Source of the DNA: Fonticella tunisiensis
GTDB taxonomy: Bacteria; Bacillota; Clostridia; Clostridiales; Caloramatoraceae
Assembly: GCF_004364155.1 (NCBI RefSeq)
Contig: NZ_SOAZ01000024.1
Location: 1-50,195, forward strand
DNA length: 50,195 bases
Direction: 5' to 3'
Below are positions 1 through 8,477 of this stretch, piece after piece. Both the position numbers and the translations under genes were made by a program. The first letter of the stretch is position 1, and every line of letters starts with the position of its first letter. Under the pieces are notes generated by a model, which saw only the letters and a program-made list of their open reading frames with translations, searched no databases and was not told the DNA's origin.

Positions 1-91
1 CTTTTTCCCTTCCAAAATTTCAATAAAATAGAAAAAATCTAATTTCCTATAAAGAAAAAAGCTTTACTGGAAATTAGATGCGAAATCTCTG
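1..91. repeat. Dispersed repeat at left window edge, inverted copy at right edge
   Basis: These 91 bases are the exact reverse complement of 50101-50191, and the match stops abruptly at base 92. Inside is an inverted repeat, ATCTAATTTCC against GGAAATTAGAT, separated by an A/T-rich loop, so the element can form a hairpin. A shortened copy lies at 46163-46189. Identity at both ends of the window suggests the assembly broke at a multicopy element (IS end or MITE), but no transposase is visible here. Confidence 0.85.
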
Positions 92-142
92 TTAATGCTT
101 TACTATTCTTGACAAGTTGTTGACTTTAATTTATATTAATTT

Positions 143-315
143 TAAATTAATCCGTTGTGCTGGTTTAAAAACTGAGCGAAGGCGCATTCGTGAACCTTTC
201 TAGGCTGTGCGAATCAGGTGCTATAGAACTTCTTTGCGAAGCGCAGCAGCTGCTGGGATATATTTTTTATCTCATCGCCAGTCTTTAAATTTATCTGGCA
301 CAACGAGTTAAATTA
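143..315. repeat. Palindromic intergenic element, copy A
   Basis: Its ends are related inverted repeats: the left reads AAATTAATCCGTTGTGC and the right, on the other strand, AATTTAACTCGTTGTGCC. Inside are GAACTTCTTTGC and ATATATTTTTTATCTC blocks that recur in the elements at 14408-14575 and 21013-21281. It fills the gene-free 350 bases upstream of hpt, and its right end lies about 40 bases before the hpt start. No coding potential was seen. It resembles a MITE or a large REP-like repeat. Confidence 0.7.
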
Positions 316-352
316 TGAGTTTGTGTTACACTATACAAAAGGAGGTGCTCCA

Positions 353-880
353 ATGGAAGGCAGAAAGGAAAACATACTTATATCAGCAGATGAAATCGCT
401 AATAAAGTCACAGAAATTGGCAAAATAATTTCCGAGGATTATAAGGACAAAAAGCTATACGTTCTCTCCCTCCTTAGGGGAAGCTTCATATTTACTGCTG
501 ATCTGGTAAGACAGATAAAGGTTCCTGTAAAAATTGGATTTATGGCTACTTCAAGCTACGGCCACGGCGAAGTTTCCTCTGGAAACGTTAAGGTAGTTCA
601 GGACATAGCCGATGATATCGAAGGTTATGATGTGCTTGTAGTGGATGACATAGTTGATTCAGGGATTACAATGAAATTCGTTATGGAATACCTAAAAAAA
701 TACAACCCGGCAAGCATTAAGTCATGCGTTCTTCTTGACAAACCGGAAAGAAGAAAGGTTGAAATAAATCCAGATTACTGCTGCTTCACAATACCCGATG
801 TTTTTGTTGTTGGATACGGCTTAAACTATGGGGATTATTACAGAAATGTACCCTATGTATTTAACTGGGAGGCAGAATAG
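353..880 (+). CDS. hpt: Hypoxanthine (purine) phosphoribosyltransferase
   Basis: This enzyme salvages hypoxanthine or guanine to IMP or GMP with PRPP in the cytoplasm. The 175-residue protein is of normal length for the family and has the PRPP-binding loop VLVVDDIVDSGIT at about residues 94-106, preceded by the LRGS loop near 41-44. I chose the ATG at 353 because AAAGGAGGTG lies 5 bases upstream; an in-frame ATG at 323 has no such site. The gene stands alone on the plus strand and ends in a strong terminator at 904-931. The family assignment is firm; preference for guanine versus hypoxanthine cannot be read from the sequence. Confidence 0.93.
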   Translation: MEGRKENILISADEIANKVTEIGKIISEDYKDKKLYVLSLLRGSFIFTADLVRQIKVPVKIGFMATSSYGHGEVSSGNVKVVQDIADDIEGYDVLVVDDIVDSGITMKFVMEYLKKYNPASIKSCVLLDKPERRKVEINPDYCCFTIPDVFVVGYGLNYGDYYRNVPYVFNWEAE

Positions 881-903
881 ATTATAAATTAGGCCTTTCA
901 AAC

Positions 904-931
904 AAAAAACCTGACTAGACTCAGGTTTTTT
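904..931 (+). terminator. Rho-independent terminator of hpt
   Basis: An 11-bp perfect stem (AAAAAACCTGA with TCAGGTTTTTT) with a 6-base loop is followed by more T residues. It begins 23 bases after the hpt stop codon. Confidence 0.9.
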
Positions 932-962
932 GTTTTACCTATTAGAGGATAATATAATCCTT

Positions 963-1001
963 AAAAAAAGAAAGGAGCAGAGTATGTTTATACTTTGCTC
1001 C
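963..1001 (-). terminator. Terminator of the tRNA-Ala/tRNA-Ile transcript
   Basis: A 12-bp stem (GGAGCAGAGTAT with ATACTTTGCTCC, one G-U pair) with loop GTTT lies just 3' of tRNA-Ile on the minus strand and is followed there by a run of T residues. Confidence 0.85.
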
Positions 1002-1005
1002 CAAA

Positions 1006-1082
<77 letters not shown>

Positions 1083-1185
1083 TTGATTAAAAGACCAGAT
1101 ATCTGAAGTTAAAAGTCAGCAATTTGATAAATCAAGTAGAGATTTAACCTTCTGACCTCTCACCTTCGACTTCCGTCTTCTATAG

Positions 1186-1261
1186 TGGTGGAGATGAGGA
1201 GATTCGAACTCCTGACCCCCTGCTTGCAAGGCAGGTGCTCTCCCAACTGAGCTACACCCCC
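1186..1261 (-). tRNA. tRNA-Ala (TGC)
   Basis: This is a 76-base cloverleaf on the minus strand with D-arm GCTCAGTTGGGAGAGC, anticodon TGC in the loop CTTGCAA, T-arm GAGTTCGAATCTC and an encoded CCA. The acceptor stem GGGGGTG/CATCTCC contains two G-U pairs. It is the first gene of the small tRNA transcript. Confidence 0.97.
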
Positions 1262-1280
1262 ACGTCCTCCGTGCTTTTTT

Positions 1281-1309
1281 ATATTATCATAATATGTATT
1301 TCAAGTCAA
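1281..1309 (-). promoter_or_regulatory. Promoter of the tRNA-Ala/Ile unit
   Basis: On the minus strand TTGACT at 1304-1309, a 17-base spacer and TAATAT at 1281-1286 make a good sigma-A promoter. It would start transcription about 12-15 bases before the tRNA-Ala 5' end. Confidence 0.75.
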
Positions 1310-1333
1310 CAACAATTTTTCACAAATAGCATC

Positions 1334-2011
1334 CTAGCGATTAAAAGTACCATAGTTGTTGCTTCCGGAGTTTCCCGGTGTGTTCTGGAAATTTCCATAA
1401 AACTCCGGCACTTTGCCAACTATAATGCTTTCAGCAATCGGAATGCTTGAAGTCAAAGAAACACTATTCTTTGCAAGGGGAATTATAACTAGTATATTCG
1501 TTGTAACATCGAGATAAACGATGTGTCTTGTTTGATTTATCCCAGCTGCCTCAAACTCAGACCTGTAGGTCGTATTAACAGAACCTACGGGCTGCATCTT
1601 AAAGGTAATTTTAGGCCCATATTGGGCAAACAAATCGTTTTTTAACAAAACCCCTAAAGGAATTTTTACAGACCTTGGCTCTATGTTCTGAATCCTCTTC
1701 TGCACAGAAATGGCTACTTCAGAACCAATTCTATTCAGCTCCACGGTATTTGCCTGTATCATCACCACGTTTCCATCCTTATCAGTCTTAACGTTCATGA
1801 TATCGTCATATGAGATCTTATTTCCAAATTCCCTGCTTACAGTTTCATTTATGGTCTGTGTCGCCGTAATTCTCGCCTCAGCATCGCAGTAGGCCATAAG
1901 TATAGGCCTTAAATCATGATCTAATTTGTATAAAAAGTATATAAAAAATGTAAAAAAAACTATTAGAAAAACCCACTTTTTATACTTTGATTTTTTTAGG
2001 GCCCCCGTCAT
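1334..2011 (-). CDS. yunB: Sporulation protein YunB
   Basis: The 225-residue protein matches YunB, a sigma-E-dependent sporulation protein of Bacillus and Clostridia whose exact role is not well defined. It has one N-terminal membrane segment (about residues 12-30), then the typical run beginning DHDLRPILMAYCDAEAR, and a mixed alpha/beta exported domain. The C-terminal tail is rich in N, S and G. The ATG at 2011 has GGAAGGGGG upstream. The gene stands alone, between a glycosyltransferase gene in the same direction and the tRNA promoter, and a possible sigma-E promoter lies at 2032-2059. Recognition is from characteristic sequence, with good confidence. Confidence 0.85.
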   Translation of the reverse strand: MTGALKKSKYKKWVFLIVFFTFFIYFLYKLDHDLRPILMAYCDAEARITATQTINETVSREFGNKISYDDIMNVKTDKDGNVVMIQANTVELNRIGSEVAISVQKRIQNIEPRSVKIPLGVLLKNDLFAQYGPKITFKMQPVGSVNTTYRSEFEAAGINQTRHIVYLDVTTNILVIIPLAKNSVSLTSSIPIAESIIVGKVPEFYGNFQNTPGNSGSNNYGTFNR

Positions 2012-2031
2012 AAAAACACCCCCTTCCTTCT

Positions 2032-2059
2032 ATAATATGCATAACAGGGATGTTTTGAC
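2032..2059 (-). promoter_or_regulatory. Possible sigma-E promoter of yunB
   Basis: On the minus strand GTCAAAA at 2053-2059, a 13-base spacer and CATATTAT at 2032-2039 loosely fit the mother-cell sigma-E pattern, and B. subtilis yunB is known to be sigma-E controlled. The match is partial. Confidence 0.4.
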
Positions 2060-2079
2060 ACTTACAGCCTGTACTTTTT

Positions 2080-2110
2080 TAAAAATAAAAGAGTCAGAAA
2101 CTGACTCTTT
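2080..2110 (-). terminator. Terminator of the family 2 glycosyltransferase gene
   Basis: A perfect 10-bp stem AAAGAGTCAG/CTGACTCTTT with an AAA loop overlaps the stop codon of the gene ending at 2109. On the minus strand it is followed by TTTTATTTTT. Confidence 0.85.
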
Positions 2111-3536
2111 AAGCTATAGACTTGTTTTCCATACCCTCAATTTCATTGATGCTTATTTGCCTTGTATGCTTTGTATGGCTCCACTCTTTTTTATTTTTAT
2201 CCATTATACCCTGAATGGTTATAGGTATCCATGTCAATGTATAAATGCCATAGAGAAGATACCATATAAATAACTTAAAAGACTTTTTACCTTCAAGCCA
2301 GAGTATGACCATTAAAAATAGTGATAAATACAATCCATGGGCTAAAGCAAGTACAAGGAAATTGGTATCGTTGTCAAAAATAGCACTCATGATAAATATG
2401 TTCATAGAATATAAAGCGAAAAAGGCAAGAATTCTTTTTGAAAGCTTTTTTTCAAGAACCATCACAAATGGAGTAAACAGAAACTGAAATACGCTGAAGA
2501 TTTTCCATACAACGGGGTTAAATATAGAATCAATAACAAATATGTTAAACCCGCTTCCTGTTCCATTGTTATTTTGAATAAAGTTTAATAAAACCGATAT
2601 ACCAAGTCCTATTACAACAAAGGGCTGAACAGTGTAAAGTGCACAGTCAAAGGCTACTAAATCTTTATCCCTAAAGGCCTTTTTCATAAGCTTTGTAAAA
2701 AACCTTGATGCAACATCTGCAAACCCCTGCATCCACCTTTTCCTTTGATACCATGACTGTTTAAGGGTTAATGGTTTTTCATCGTATACAACTGCATTGT
2801 GGGCCCAGCCAACCTTATACCCATTTAAAACAAGCTTGCACGTAAATTCAAGGTCTTCAGTTAAACATGTAGCTCCCCATCCAAACTCCTTTAAAAGCTC
2901 AGTTTCAACACAAAAACCTGTTCCTCCAATCTGGTTTGATAGTCCAAGCTTTGCCCTTGAAGCCTGGAAAAGCCTGTTTGCAGTCCAGAAGGAAATGGAA
3001 TAGGATTCCGTAATCCATGAATCATGAGGATTCTTGCTGTCTATATATCCCTGAACAACCCTGTACCCTTCCTTGAGCTTTCTATTCATTTCCCTGAGAA
3101 AGTTTCTGGAAGCAAGGTTGTCGGCATCAAATACAACAACTGCATCGTATTTCTTTTTCATTTTAAAGATGTTGTTGAACATCCACTCAAGGGCATAACC
3201 TTTACCTCTTTTATCGGAGTTAAACCTTTCATATACCTTTGCACCATGCTTTTCTGCTACAAGCTTTGTGTTATCGGTACAGTTGTCCGCTATTACAAAT
3301 ATATCATAGAGTTCACTCGGGTAATCCTGATTTTTAAGGCTCTCAACTATTTGCCCTATAACCATTTCCTCGTTGTGTGCAGCAACTATTAAAGCAAATG
3401 TTTTTTCGGGACTTACATCATCGGTGTTCTCCTCTTTAAGGCGGAGACCAAAAATCGAAATCACAAGATAATATCCGGATAATATAAACATGAAAATCTG
3501 GAATATCATGGTGATATTATATATTAGCTCACTCAT
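2109..3536 (-). CDS. Membrane glycosyltransferase, family 2, processive type
   Basis: The protein (475 residues from the preferred start) has an N-terminal membrane segment (about 5-30), a GT-A catalytic domain with VAAHNEE near 51-57, DAD at about 137-139, TED at about 226-228 and QRKRW at about 264-268, then several C-terminal membrane segments. The D, DxD, TED, QxxRW set is that of beta-glycan synthases such as cellulose, hyaluronan or poly-N-acetylglucosamine synthases; the product cannot be read from sequence. I prefer the ATG at 3536 because GGAGG lies 7 bases before it; in-frame upstream ATGs at 3542 and 3560 are badly spaced. The gene stands alone between terminators and has a hairpin in its leader at 3622-3647. 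Confidence 0.82.
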   Translation of the reverse strand: MSELIYNITMIFQIFMFILSGYYLVISIFGLRLKEENTDDVSPEKTFALIVAAHNEEMVIGQIVESLKNQDYPSELYDIFVIADNCTDNTKLVAEKHGAKVYERFNSDKRGKGYALEWMFNNIFKMKKKYDAVVVFDADNLASRNFLREMNRKLKEGYRVVQGYIDSKNPHDSWITESYSISFWTANRLFQASRAKLGLSNQIGGTGFCVETELLKEFGWGATCLTEDLEFTCKLVLNGYKVGWAHNAVVYDEKPLTLKQSWYQRKRWMQGFADVASRFFTKLMKKAFRDKDLVAFDCALYTVQPFVVIGLGISVLLNFIQNNNGTGSGFNIFVIDSIFNPVVWKIFSVFQFLFTPFVMVLEKKLSKRILAFFALYSMNIFIMSAIFDNDTNFLVLALAHGLYLSLFLMVILWLEGKKSFKLFIWYLLYGIYTLTWIPITIQGIMDKNKKEWSHTKHTRQISINEIEGMENKSIA

Positions 3537-3975
3537 CTTCATTCCTCCAAACGATAGCATAAGCCGTCAGTATTTTTGCATTAATAAACCTTTATTGAGC
3601 CATGTAGCAGATAAATAATACAAAAAGATACCTGTTAATATCTTTTTCCAAACCCAAGGTATTTATTCCGATAAACTGATAAATTATTCCAATAAATCTT
3701 TACTACCATGCTTTATTATAGCTATTTTATAGGATTAATAAAGTCATTTCACAGATTATTAATAATTAATTAATAATCATTTAGTACATTTGTATCGTTT
3801 GTACAATATAATCAACTTAAATGCTGTCTGTACATATAGAATTTAAAGAACTAACAGTTTCTAATTTTTGCTAATTTAAATTTGTTTTATGGATATAATA
3901 AGGATAAAATGTTATAATATCATAAAGGCCTGTCAATAATTAATAATGTTTCTATCCTTATGAAGGAGGTTAATT
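3537..3975. other. A/T-rich divergent intergenic region
   Basis: No gene is seen in these 439 bases. They hold the upstream regions of the divergent glycosyltransferase and PBP genes. A hairpin AAAAAGATA-N8-TATCTTTTT at 3622-3647 lies in the leader of the minus-strand gene and could be an attenuator or only an A/T palindrome. The rest is very A/T-rich, with several overlapping TATAAT-like strings. Confidence 0.5.
3882..3910 (+). promoter_or_regulatory. Candidate promoter of the PBP1A gene
   Basis: TTGTTT at 3882-3887, a 17-base spacer and TAAAAT at 3905-3910 lie about 65 bases before the start codon. Other TATAAT-like strings are nearby, so the choice is tentative. Confidence 0.4.
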
Positions 3976-6489
3976 ATGGAATCAAAAAACAGGACAAGTG
4001 AAAAAAATAGAAAAAAACATAAAAAGGGAATCGGCAAAGTTGTTTTACTGTCCTTTTTAATATTGTTCTTACTTGTTGGAGCAGCAGGGGCAGGTGTTTT
4101 AGTGGCTGTCATTAAATCGGCACCTGCAATCAATTACGACATAATTGATAATCTCAAGGAAAGCAGTAAAATATATGACAGCCAGGGTAATTTCATTGCC
4201 AACTACACCGATGGGGAAACGAGGAATATAGTTGATCTTAAGGATATACCAGAATATACCAAAAACGCATTTATAGCTATAGAAGATACAAGGTTTAAAA
4301 CCCATCACGGAATAGATATAAAGAGAATATTCGGCGCTCTCTGGGTTGATATAAAGACAATGTCACTCGCTGAAGGGGCATCAACCATAACCCAGCAGCT
4401 TATTAGAAACTATGCGCTTACTCTGGATAAAAATTGGACAAGAAAGCTTCAGGAGATGTATCTGGCAGTTCAGCTTGAAAGACATAAAACCAAGGATGAA
4501 ATACTAAACGCCTATCTCAACACAATACACCTTGGAGGAAACAAGTTTGGTGTACAGGCTGCCTCAAAGTTTTACTTTGGTAAAGATGTAAAAAATATAA
4601 CAATTGCTGAAAGCGCCCTTCTTGCAGCAATGCCAAAGGCACCTTCAAGACTATATCCATTCAGCGAAAAAAATATGAAGGATCCAACGGAATATGTCAC
4701 CCGCCAGAGACTTGTTTTAAGCAAGATGCTTGAGCAGGGCTTTATAACAAAGGAACAGTACGATGAGGCTCTTAAGGAGGATATAGTTGCAACAATCAAA
4801 TCACAGTATAACAAAAAAGAATCGGCAAGTTCCTCCATGAAATATCAATGGTTTATAGAACCTGCAATGGATCAGATTGCCCAGGATTTTGCTGATAAAT
4901 ATGGAATATCGAAGGCCGAAGCCATGCAAAGGCTCAGAACCCAGGGATACAGTATATATTTAACAATGGACACAAGAATCCAGCAAAGGGCTGAGGATGC
5001 CGTAAACAACTACAAAGGTTATCCTAAAATAAAGGTTGAATCAAAAAAGGTCAGCCCATATGACCCAAATATTGTAGAACCTCAGGCGGCCGGAGTCATC
5101 ATAGACGTAACAAACGGCGCCGTGAAGGCAGTTGTTGGAGGACGTGGGGATCATCCAGAAATGTCAACCAACAGAGCTACCCAGGTCCAGAGACAGCCTG
5201 GTTCAACAATCAAGCCCCTTGGGGTTTATGCTCCTGCAATAGAAACAGAAAAGGCTACAGCTGCAACACCGCTATATGATGCCCCCCTTCCAACAGAATT
5301 CTGGAAAGGTTATGGCTGGAAAACACAGCCTAAAAACTACGATGGTGCTTATGACGGCCTTATGACGCTAAGGCAGGCGATTACAAAATCTCAGAACATA
5401 CCTGCTATAAAGGTGTGGGATATGGTGGGATCAAATGTTTCAAGGGATTTCCTTATAAACAAGTTCCACCTGGGAAATCAGATTGCATCTTCAGATACAG
5501 GTCCCGCATCACTTGCTCTTGGAGGTTTAACAGAGGGTGTTACACCCCTTAGAATGGCTGCAGCCTACAGCGTTTTTGCAAACAACGGCATATACTCAGA
5601 ACCTATGTTTTATACGGTAGTTAAGGATAATAAAGGAAGTATCGTCCTTGAAAGAAAACCGGAACAGTCAAAGTCATTATCACCGCAGGCTGCATATATA
5701 ATGGTTGACCTTCTGGAATCCGTAGTTAAAAACGGTACAGGTAAGGCTGCAAACCTTGGTTCAATGCCAACAGCAGGAAAGACAGGAACCTCAAATGACT
5801 GGCAGAATGGATGGTTTGCCGGAATAACTCCATACTATGCAGGGGTTTTCTGGATAGGTCATGACGATCCAAATTTCTCATTTGACGGAAAGCATAATTC
5901 GTACAGCAAGCTTCAGGGTGCAACTGTTGCTCCTTTATGGAAGGAGGTAATGCTTGAAGCCCATAAGGGACTTCCCGTAAAGGACTTTAAAAGGCCATCT
6001 GGAATTGTAACTGCCCAGGTATGCCTTGATTCTGGAAATGCAGCAACTTCACTATGTTCCCAGGATCCAAGGGGAAACAGGGTTGTTTCAGATATATTCA
6101 TTAAGGGAACTGAGCCTGTTGAACTTTGCGATGTGCATACTACTGCGAAGATAGACATCAGAACCGGAAAACTTGCAAGACCTGATACTCCCGCTCAATT
6201 TGTGCAGGAAAAGGTGTTTATAAAGCCCTATCCAAATTCTATAATACTCGATAAGGATAAGCCATATATACTCCCCACCGAATACACCGACGCACCAAGC
6301 ACTGTTCCGCAGCCGCCAACGAATACCAACCCTCCTACCGGTACCGATAATACTGGAAACACCGGAAATACTGGCGGTGCAAACGATAATGGCAATACGA
6401 ACAATCCTAATAATAATGGCAGCGGCAGTAATGGCGGTAATAATAATGGGAATAATGGAAATAACGGAAATAACCACACAACCCCGTAG
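3976..6489 (+). CDS. Class A penicillin-binding protein (PBP1A family)
   Basis: This bifunctional enzyme polymerises and cross-links peptidoglycan at the outer membrane face. After a basic N-terminus and one membrane segment (about 20-45) comes a GT51 domain with EDTRFKTHHG at 103-112 (catalytic Glu103), GASTITQQL at 134-142, RKLQE at 156-160 and KDEILNAYLN at 173-182. The transpeptidase domain has the serine motif STIK at 410-413, SQN at 472-474 and KTG at 602-604. The 837-residue length is usual for clostridial PBP1A. The last about 60 residues are a low-complexity tail of N, G, T and P, probably extended into the wall. An AAGGAGG site precedes the ATG by 6 bases. Sub-family naming (ponA/pbp1A) is not attempted. 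Confidence 0.93.
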   Translation: MESKNRTSEKNRKKHKKGIGKVVLLSFLILFLLVGAAGAGVLVAVIKSAPAINYDIIDNLKESSKIYDSQGNFIANYTDGETRNIVDLKDIPEYTKNAFIAIEDTRFKTHHGIDIKRIFGALWVDIKTMSLAEGASTITQQLIRNYALTLDKNWTRKLQEMYLAVQLERHKTKDEILNAYLNTIHLGGNKFGVQAASKFYFGKDVKNITIAESALLAAMPKAPSRLYPFSEKNMKDPTEYVTRQRLVLSKMLEQGFITKEQYDEALKEDIVATIKSQYNKKESASSSMKYQWFIEPAMDQIAQDFADKYGISKAEAMQRLRTQGYSIYLTMDTRIQQRAEDAVNNYKGYPKIKVESKKVSPYDPNIVEPQAAGVIIDVTNGAVKAVVGGRGDHPEMSTNRATQVQRQPGSTIKPLGVYAPAIETEKATAATPLYDAPLPTEFWKGYGWKTQPKNYDGAYDGLMTLRQAITKSQNIPAIKVWDMVGSNVSRDFLINKFHLGNQIASSDTGPASLALGGLTEGVTPLRMAAAYSVFANNGIYSEPMFYTVVKDNKGSIVLERKPEQSKSLSPQAAYIMVDLLESVVKNGTGKAANLGSMPTAGKTGTSNDWQNGWFAGITPYYAGVFWIGHDDPNFSFDGKHNSYSKLQGATVAPLWKEVMLEAHKGLPVKDFKRPSGIVTAQVCLDSGNAATSLCSQDPRGNRVVSDIFIKGTEPVELCDVHTTAKIDIRTGKLARPDTPAQFVQEKVFIKPYPNSIILDKDKPYILPTEYTDAPSTVPQPPTNTNPPTGTDNTGNTGNTGGANDNGNTNNPNNNGSGSNGGNNNGNNGNNGNNHTTP

Positions 6490-6495
6490 CTTTTA

Positions 6496-6527
6496 AAAGG
6501 AATCGGTTCATCCGATTCCTTTACTTT
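6496..6527. terminator. Bidirectional terminator between PBP1A and spoVAEa
   Basis: An 11-bp perfect stem AAAGGAATCGG/CCGATTCCTTT with a 5-base loop lies 7 bases after the PBP stop and overlaps the spoVAEa stop codon. T-rich tails exist on both strands, so it can end both convergent transcripts. Confidence 0.85.
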
Positions 6528-7081
6528 TTCTCTTCATTTAACTTGATTATCTCTTTTAGAGCTTTAGTTATAATCGGCGCTCCGATTTCAATATCGTCAA
6601 ATCCATCCATCTTGCCTGGATCGCCTACGCCAACAATTACCGGCGCTTTTAAATCATTAAGAACATCCAGAGTGTCTCCCTTTATTATTCTCCCATCCCT
6701 GGAATTACCATGCTTATCCACCGCCTTTTCAATTATATTTCCATCCCGATCCACGGATAAATTGACCTTTACTCCCCTTACATGCTTTGTATTCGATGCT
6801 ACTGCAACTATGCCAAGCACTTCAACATCCGGGCTTTCAAGTATATATTCCATGGCTTTTTCCCCAGCGCCTTTATGGGTGTTACCCCTGTCATCTACCA
6901 TTACAACAACAGGATCATGCTTGGCCTCCTTTATAAGCTCTACTATCTTTTCACCTGAAAGGGGTGTAGGGTTTCCTGCAGAGCTTGAAATGCATCTTCC
7001 TCCAATGTTTTTTGCTGCAATCTCTACAGCCTTTTGAGCTATTGTATCTCCATCTGTAACAAGTATAACATTTCGCTTCAT
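6521..7081 (-). CDS. spoVAE: Stage V sporulation protein AE, soluble form (SpoVAEa)
   Basis: This 186-residue soluble protein matches the SpoVAEa type found at the end of spoVA operons; it is not essential for dipicolinic acid (DPA) movement in Bacillus and its role is unclear. The N-terminus MKRNVILVTDGD and the strings VVMVDDRGNTHKGAGEKA and VGVGDPGKMDGFDD are typical. It has no signal peptide or membrane segment. The gene lies 12 bases downstream of the spoVAEb stop codon and ends within the bidirectional terminator at 6496-6527, so it is the last gene of the spoVA operon. Confidence 0.87.
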   Translation of the reverse strand: MKRNVILVTDGDTIAQKAVEIAAKNIGGRCISSSAGNPTPLSGEKIVELIKEAKHDPVVVMVDDRGNTHKGAGEKAMEYILESPDVEVLGIVAVASNTKHVRGVKVNLSVDRDGNIIEKAVDKHGNSRDGRIIKGDTLDVLNDLKAPVIVGVGDPGKMDGFDDIEIGAPIITKALKEIIKLNEEKK

Positions 7082-7093
7082 TCATTCAGCTCC

Positions 7094-7450
7094 TTAATTT
7101 TTAGTTCTGGGTTTAAAAATTAAAGCCATGATATATCCAAAGAAAACCGCTGCCGCCATTCCTGCTGATGCAGCTTTAATGCCTCCTGTAAAGGCACCTA
7201 TTATTCCATTTTTTTGTACCTCCTCAATTGCCCCCCTGGCAAGTGAATACCCAAAACCTGTAAGAGGAATAGATGCACCTGCCCTTCCGAATTCTGCAAT
7301 GGGCTTATATACGCCAACTGCACCGAGTATAACCCCTGCGGTAACGAATATTACAAGTATTCTTGCCGATGTTAGTTTAGTTTTCTCCATCAATATTTGA
7401 CCAATAAGGCAAATAGTTCCTCCAACTAAAAAGGCTCTTATATAATCCAT
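7094..7450 (-). CDS. spoVAE: Stage V sporulation protein AE, membrane form (SpoVAEb)
   Basis: This is a 118-residue integral membrane protein with about four hydrophobic segments and the SpoVAC/AEb family signature around VPITGFG-like sequence (here ASIPLTGFGYSLARGAIEE). Together with SpoVAC it is thought to form the inner spore membrane channel for Ca-dipicolinate. The start follows GAAGGGAGG and lies 1 base beyond the spoVAD stop codon, so translation is coupled. The length is normal for the family. Confidence 0.9.
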   Translation of the reverse strand: MDYIRAFLVGGTICLIGQILMEKTKLTSARILVIFVTAGVILGAVGVYKPIAEFGRAGASIPLTGFGYSLARGAIEEVQKNGIIGAFTGGIKAASAGMAAAVFFGYIMALIFKPRTKN

Positions 7451-7451
7451 G

Positions 7452-8468
7452 CTATATCCTCCCTTCTATTGCTACAGCATGGGCTATTCCAGGTATTGAT
7501 TCCCCTTGCTGCGTGCTTGTTGGGCTTAGAAGGGCTCCCGTTGACATTATTAAAAGCCTCTTTATGTTTCCCTTCTTTATCTGGCTATATAAATATCCAC
7601 AAAACACCACTGCAGAGCATCCACATCCGCTTGCGCCAGCATGTACATCCTGCCTGTCAGAGTCGAATATTTCAATTCCGCAGTCTGTAAAGTTTTGAGA
7701 AATATCATATCCGTTTTCCTTTACCATATCAATTGTAAGCTGCCTTCCTACCTGCCCCAGATCCCCTGATATTATTAAATCGTAGTCCTGGGGTTTAAAT
7801 CCCGTATCCTTAAAATGCCTTATTATGGTGTCTGCTGCTGCAGGTGCCATTGCAGCTCCCATATTGTTGGCATCCTTAATCCCAAAATCCATTACCCTCC
7901 CAGTGGTAACATATGTAATATACGGTCCCTCTCCATTTCTTCCTACTACGGCAGCACCCGCTCCCGTTACAGTCCACTGTGCTGTGGGAGGCCTCTGGGT
8001 TCCAAGCTCAAGTGGAAATCTGAACTGCCTCTCTGCCGAACTAAAATGGCTTGACGTTGCCGCGACGGCATAATCTGAATACCCTCCATCGGTGATCATG
8101 GCTGCAAGGCTCAAGGATTCTGTCATGGTTGAACACGCTCCATAAAGTCCAAAAAATGGTATTTTAAGATCCCTTGCTACAAAGCTTGAGGACGTTATTT
8201 GATTTAGAAGATCCCCCTCAAAAAGATAATCAACCCTATCGGGAGTCATCCCAATCTTTTTAAGTGCCATTCTAACTGCTTCCCTTGCCATTTTACTCTC
8301 CGCCTTTTCCCAGGAGTCTTCATCATACAGGTCATCACTTATTATTAAATCAAAGTATTCCCTTAAAGGCCCCTCCCCTTCCTTCGGTCCAACTATTGAA
8401 GCTGTAGAAACTATTGATGGTGGATTTTTAAATTTTACCGTCTGAAGTCCTATCTTTTTCTCTGCCAT
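7452..8468 (-). CDS. spoVAD: Stage V sporulation protein AD (SpoVAD)
   Basis: The 338-residue protein has the thiolase-like fold family pattern of SpoVAD, including LFGLYGACSTMTESL-like and HAGASGCGCSA strings, and is the protein that binds dipicolinic acid in Bacillus. The length is as expected. It starts 9 bases after spoVAC and is followed with a 1-base gap by spoVAEb. It has no membrane segments. Its function in DPA uptake into the forespore is taken from established work on the family. Confidence 0.93.
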   Translation of the reverse strand: MAEKKIGLQTVKFKNPPSIVSTASIVGPKEGEGPLREYFDLIISDDLYDEDSWEKAESKMAREAVRMALKKIGMTPDRVDYLFEGDLLNQITSSSFVARDLKIPFFGLYGACSTMTESLSLAAMITDGGYSDYAVAATSSHFSSAERQFRFPLELGTQRPPTAQWTVTGAGAAVVGRNGEGPYITYVTTGRVMDFGIKDANNMGAAMAPAAADTIIRHFKDTGFKPQDYDLIISGDLGQVGRQLTIDMVKENGYDISQNFTDCGIEIFDSDRQDVHAGASGCGCSAVVFCGYLYSQIKKGNIKRLLIMSTGALLSPTSTQQGESIPGIAHAVAIEGRI

Positions 8469-8477
8469 ACTTCCACC

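Noticed and set aside
1926-3392. Plus-strand ORFs of 60-122 codons opposite yunB and the glycosyltransferase
   Set aside because: They are antisense shadows without ribosome sites, and the minus-strand genes have full family motifs.
6088-6479. Long minus-strand ORFs opposite the PBP1A tail
   Set aside because: They arise from the low-complexity sequence; protein composition is skewed (mostly I, or L and P) and there is no ribosome site. The plus frame is clearly the gene.
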